Assembly: GCA_023935145.1 (NCBI GenBank)
Contig: CM043705.1
Location: forward strand, 19,025,001 to 19,089,000
DNA: 64,000 bases
Direction of reading: 5' to 3'
DNA from: Bretschneidera sinensis
Taxonomy: Eukaryota > Streptophyta > Magnoliopsida > Brassicales > Akaniaceae
Translations under genes and position numbers: made by a program
Notes under the pieces: generated by a model
Told to the model about the DNA's origin: nothing
What the model saw: only the letters and a program-made list of their open reading frames with translations
Databases searched by the model: none
Part shown: positions 59,880 to 64,000 of the stretch, one piece after another
How positions within the stretch are numbered: position 1 is the first letter of the stretch
How the letters are laid out: every line of letters starts with the position of its first letter

Positions 59880-60856
59880 TTCGTACAATTTTCTGGAATG
59901 TAATGATATCGAACATCCATATGCTTCGTCCTCTCATGGAACACCAGATTCCTCCACAAGTGTCATACACTTTGGCTATCCAAAGATATTACCACCTGCT
60001 TTTTTAAGACCTCCTACTCGTCCAACAACCCTTTGCACCTCATAACCTCCTTTATGGCTTCCGTAGCCGCTATGCGTTCTGCCCCAGTTATTATGAGTGC
60101 TACCACAGGCTGCCACTGAGCCTTCAAAAACCTCAACAACCACTTCATCCCAAGCCAATGCTTTTTTCCGGGACTACTCACAAATCTGCTGAGAACACCC
60201 ATTGCCCAATAAACCCTTAACCAGTTTCTCTCATTTTCTTAGATTCTACACATCCCAAGGATATTTTGTGTAAGGCTGAAATATTTCCTTTCGAACTCCT
60301 CACTGAGTTGAGATGTAAACCTTTCCATCATCTTTCTGCTATTTCGAACCAACAACACATCAATGACATAGATGAGGATACTCACCATCTTCTCCACCTT
60401 GTGTCCAAGTGAGAAAGTTTCTGTGAAATCTATGTCTTCTCTTTTTGTGAACCCATTTGCCACCAGTCTAGCCTTGTTTCGGACTTTATCTCCTGGAGGG
60501 TACCCTTCTTTGATATTGTAATTCCACTTACAATCCACAACTCTCTGATTTCCAGGAATGTGCACCAATTCCCAGAAGTTGTTTTTCTTCAAAGAATCCA
60601 TTTCTTCCTCCATATCTAGCTTTCATCTTGACGAATCCTTACACTCCATAGCATCCGTGTAAGTTTCTGGTTCAACCATCTCTCCTCCTGTCCAAGGATC
60701 TGCTGCATTCGCAGAATCCACAAACCTATATCTTGAAGGTGGTCCGACCAGCCTTCTTTCCCGGTCTCTTGTGAGCTGATAATCCTTCTGACTCCCTGCA
60801 TCATCCTTTTTCAGTTCAGCTTCCTCATGAGTATCTTGAGCATGGCCTTCATTCAA
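59880..60856 (-). pseudogene. Copia C RT and RNase H with internal deletions
   Basis: RT starts with the block around MDSLKKNNFWELVHIPG, then NKARLVANGFTKREDIDF. At about 60410 it jumps from TFSLG to HKVEKMVSIL, the same breakpoint as in element A (22475). The YxDD box is decayed (YVIDVLLV). After about 60235 another jump joins NWLRV to the VLSRFVSSPGKK block. RNase H then lacks its first Asp block by a jump from LRFLK to AQWQPVV near 60120, again the same as A. It ends with the TKHMDVR block. Confidence 0.88.
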
Positions 60857-60865
60857 GGGCTCTAC

Positions 60866-62278
60866 CTAGTCCGAACCCTCTTGCCTCCTTTGCTCTACCT
60901 GAACCGAGTTCTCCTTGATGCGATGCTCCACAACTTCCAGACAGGTTTGCTCACTAGCCCATGCAGGGCTAGTTTTCTCCAAGTAAGGAAATAATAATTC
61001 ATTAAAAATAACATCCCTACTTATAATTAGTTTCATGCCTTTCTTTTCTAAGAACCACAACCTATATCCCTTAACCCCATCACCATATCCTAAAAATACA
61101 CATTTTCTAGATCTTGGGCTAAGTTTATCCTCATTTTGATGTGCATATGCAGCACACCCAAAAGTCCTAAGGTTGCTTAATTCAAGAGGTTTCCCACTCC
61201 ACATCTCAATGGGAGTCTTGAGCTCTAAAGCTCTAGAGGGTGATCTATTTACCAAGTATGCAGCTGTAGCCACAGCTTCTCCCCAAAAGTATTTTGGTAA
61301 ACCGAATCCTATTAGCATGCACCTAACCTTTTCCACAAGGGTTCTATTCATTCTTCCAGCAACTCTATTTTGCTGAGGTGTTTTTACAACCATTCTATAC
61401 CTTAGAATGCCATTTAATTCACAGAATTTATCAAAATCATTATTGTAAAATTCTAAGCCATTATCGATTCGTAAAGCCTTAACTACCCTACCCGTTTGAG
61501 TTTCCAGCAACTTCTTTCACACAACAAATTTATTCAAGGCATCTGATTTATTTCTAAGCAAATAAACCCACATTCTTCTTGAATAATCATCAATTAAATA
61601 CAGAAAGTAAAAGTTACCTCCCTGTGTTGGTGTTCTTACTGGTCCCCAAAAGTCTGAATGAATGTAGTCAAGAATCCCCTTAAACTTGTGCACTCCGGTG
61701 TTGAAGCTGACCCGATGTTGCTTCCCAAGAATGTAGCTCTCACAGAAATCTAGTTTCTCTACTTTGTCTCCTCCAAGTAGACCATCCTTGTTAAGAACTT
61801 GCAGGCCCTTTTCGCTCATATGTCCCAAGCGAGTGTGCCAAAGGGCTGCCTTATCCATCTCAGCCATCAAGCTTGCTGCTTGATCATTGATTTCTGTCTC
61901 TCCGATAATCTCATAGAGTCCATTGTTTCTTGCTGCCTTGATTACTACCAAAGATCCCTTGGCCACCTTGATCTTTCCTCCCTCTACTTTGCATGTATAC
62001 CCCATGGAATCTAGCTGTCCCAATGAGATCTAATTCCTCTTCAAATCTGGAAGATACCTCACATTTCGCAACAGCCTTGTGACTCCATCAAACATCCTCA
62101 ATTGGATGTCTCCAATCCCTCTCACTTGGCAAGAATTATCATTCCCCAAGAAGACCCTTTCATCTTTGGTTTTCTTGAAATTCTTGAACCAACTCTGGTG
62201 AGGGCACATGTGATGAGTGCACCTGGTATCCAAGATCCATTTCCCATGTCTTATTGCCCCTTGCTCACATCCGAGCAC
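60866..62278 (-). pseudogene. Copia C protease and integrase, broken
   Basis: The protease region reads WILDTRCTHHMC, so the D-S-G triad is D-T-R. The 61517-62023 part has WHTRLGHMSEKG and CESYILGKQ (one zinc cysteine is Tyr), and LIDDYSRRMWVY. After an in-frame stop, 60866-61510 has LRIDNGLEFYN, QQNRVAGRMNRTL (the expected Glu of the third acid position is Gly), then FWGEAVATAAYLVNRSP and the C-terminal VFLGYGDGVKGYRLW. Confidence 0.9.
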
Positions 62279-63114
62279 ACAACAAGAACATCACCATCTT
62301 GCTGTTCTGTTTTGACAACCGAAGCCTCTCCATTCTTGGTATGGTTTCTTCCTCTATCCCTTGTCATCTTCTTACAATCTTTCTTGACATGACCCTCCTT
62401 ATGGCAGTAGTAGCAACTCTTCCCTCCAAATCTTGGTTTGGAATGCATTCTCCCATGGCTTTCCCATCTACCTCTGTCCCGGTAGTAGCCATGCATGCTG
62501 TTGTGCACTCTCTCATGGTTCTCTCCTCTACCTCTGTCCCGGTAGTAGCCATGCATGTTGTTGCACACTCTCCCATGGCTCTCTTCTCTACCTCTATCCT
62601 GGTAGTAGCCATGCATGTTGCTGTGCACTCTCTCATGGATCTCTCTTCTACCTCTGTCCCGGTAGTAGCCATGGTTGTTGCCATACCGAGTTACTAGCCT
62701 TCTTTTAAAGAACAACCCTTTACCACTTGATGCACTCCTTATCTTGGCATCAAGATTATCTTATTACTCTTTATTAAGATCAAATTTAAAAGAAAAGATT
62801 TGTTTACGAAGATACCTCTTATCCAGGAGAGTCTTGGCAAGAAACAACTCATCCAGTTTCTTCCATATTGCAGTTGGATCTTCCGAGTCTCCGCACTCCC
62901 TTGTGACATTATCCGACATATGCAAGAAAATGGTGCTGTAAGCCATCTTCTTTATCTCGGTTCGCTGGTCCTCCATGACACTTGCTGGAAAAGTATCATC
63001 TTTTCCAATAGCCAAGTCCACTTTCTGTTGCATTAGAATAGCCTTGATCTTCTGCTTCCAAATGGCGAAGTCTCCCTTTCCATCAAACTTCTCAACACAA
63101 AAATTTGAAGCCAT
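62251..63114 (-). pseudogene. Copia C gag with repeat expansion, broken
   Basis: It starts MASNFCVEKFDGKGDFAIWK and includes MQQKVDLAIGKDD and WKKLDELFLAKTLL. A frame break near 62764 is followed by a large gap in the middle of Gag. Then comes a 4 x 20-residue Arg/Gly/Tyr-rich repeat (HGYYRDRGR...) and an intact knuckle (CYYCHKEGHVKKDC). Elements A and B have only one repeat unit at this position. Confidence 0.88.
62461..62700 (-). repeat. 60-bp tandem repeat, four copies, in Copia C gag
   Basis: GGTAGTAGCCATGCATG or near variants recur at 62481, 62541, 62601 and 62661, exactly 60 bp apart, so the repeats stay in frame (20 residues each). Confidence 0.95.
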
Positions 63115-63342
63115 CTTTGCGGATAAGATCCCTGATTTATGCACTACCCACAAATGTTTTCTTCTAAACCTCAAGAACACAGATCGAAGATGGATCTTAA
63201 CACCGTTCTTGAATCACCCTCAAGAACATGATCAGATCTTGATCTTTACACAGTTCTTGAATCATCCAAGAAGTTGATCTTTGATTCTTGGAGTCTTGGC
63301 TCTGTCACCTTCTTGTTCTTGCTCCGATACCCAGCTATGCAA

Positions 63343-63354
63343 GCTCTGATACCA
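63343..63354 (-). promoter_or_regulatory. Primer-binding site of Copia C
   Basis: The minus strand reads TGGTATCAGAGC, one base inside the 5' LTR. Confidence 0.9.
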
Positions 63355-63355
63355 C

Positions 63356-64000
63356 TGTTGGAAATCATCTTGACAAGATGCCCAGGTGGTGATCTTCCAA
63401 ACACCCAAGTCTAGAATGTCTTGTAGAAAGAAATACAGCAATTGAAAGCAAGAGAGAAAAGAAGACAAACGATTTATTATCGAGGTTCAGCAATAGTCTA
63501 CGTCCTCGTGAGATCCTCCGAACTCTCTGCACTAAATCAATGGTTCTTTACAATTACAGCGACCCTCTTCAAGAAGCTCAAGTTCTTGAAGAAACCAAGA
63601 AGAGAAGAAAGGAAGAAGATAAGAACTATTACAATGCCCTCTATCTGTACTACTCTATCTTCTTTATAACCAGCCTCTCTATAATGAGTCCCTCTTGTGT
63701 TTTGTGTCTTTGCACTCTCACACAATTCTTTCTTGTATGTCACTTTTTACAATTGAACTCAAACATTGTCACAATGTAATTCATGATGAGAATGAAGCTA
63801 GGTGACCCTTTATATAGTCAACCAACTTCTTGTCCATTCTTGAGAGTCAATCCTCACCCTTAGATCTTGATGACCACTTAACCATGGCTCTCCATCAATC
63901 CTAAGTGGTGTTGTGTGTTTTAACCTTGCATCTATGCACCTAAGAGGAGGTTCAAGCAAGCTGTCCAAGTGTGCTTTAGTTTGCCTAGCGCCTAGGCACT
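63356..64000 (-). repeat. 5' LTR of Copia C (partial)
   Basis: This matches 58672-59310. The outer part lies beyond the window. Confidence 0.9.

Larger units (their letters stand above)
58672..64000 (-). mobile_element. Copia element C (relative of A and B), right end outside the window
   Basis: The 3' LTR is 58672-59681 and the 5' LTR starts at 63356 and continues past the window. On the minus strand, gag, protease, integrase, RT and RNase H are all recognisable and align with A and B. It lacks the same RT and RNase H segments as A. It has an extra repeat expansion in gag. Inserted into the RT of the Tat-type element; the left flank is ATGGC. Confidence 0.92.

Overview
This is a transposon-dense stretch of a flowering-plant nuclear genome, probably a eudicot. 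It is AT-rich, has plant-type spliced introns, and carries plant-specific LTR-retrotransposon lineages. I find one credible host gene in 64 kb: an eight-exon, plus-strand alpha/beta-hydrolase of the plant monoacylglycerol lipase / caffeoylshikimate esterase-like family (47528-51950; 404 codons; HGYG, GQSMG, Asp and His triad all present). Almost everything else is nested retrotransposon.

Layout. 1-773: an inverted LTR remnant. 1217-1529 and 11183-11310: the two halves of a decayed RNase H-like (RVT_3-type) coding fragment, split by a complete minus-strand Ty3/gypsy element (1535-11182, Tekay/Del-like) with a perfect CATCC target duplication. 11870-13260: a minus-strand copy of a Copia 3' end/LTR whose relative lies in plus orientation at 54291-55150. 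13261-18667: gene-free. 18668-31378: Copia element A (Tork/Tnt1-like), interrupted by the related Copia element B (22759-29889), which is itself interrupted by a solo LTR (27484-28954, perfect ATTAC duplication). 31411-44504: a second Tekay-like solo LTR, interrupted by a 10.25-kb SIRE/Maximus-type Copia element (32265-42514, perfect CAAAC duplication) that carries gag-pol and an extra 3' 'envelope-like' ORF. 45160-47360: two tandem arrays and a direct duplication just upstream of the lipase gene. 51293-51600: an LTR-like piece in the last intron of the lipase gene. 52945-55150: a 5'-truncated Copia relic with its LTR. 55360-58671: the 5' part of a Tat-type gypsy element, cut in its reverse transcriptase by Copia element C (58672 to the window end, minus strand).

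All retroelement reading frames are broken by in-frame stops or frameshifts, so no element here looks autonomous. The most informative pattern is that Copia A and Copia C, at unrelated sites, share two deletions with the same apparent breakpoints: one of 98 codons in reverse transcriptase and one of about 150 bp in RNase H. Element B retains both regions. This suggests a replication-defective Copia subfamily copied using enzymes from intact relatives.
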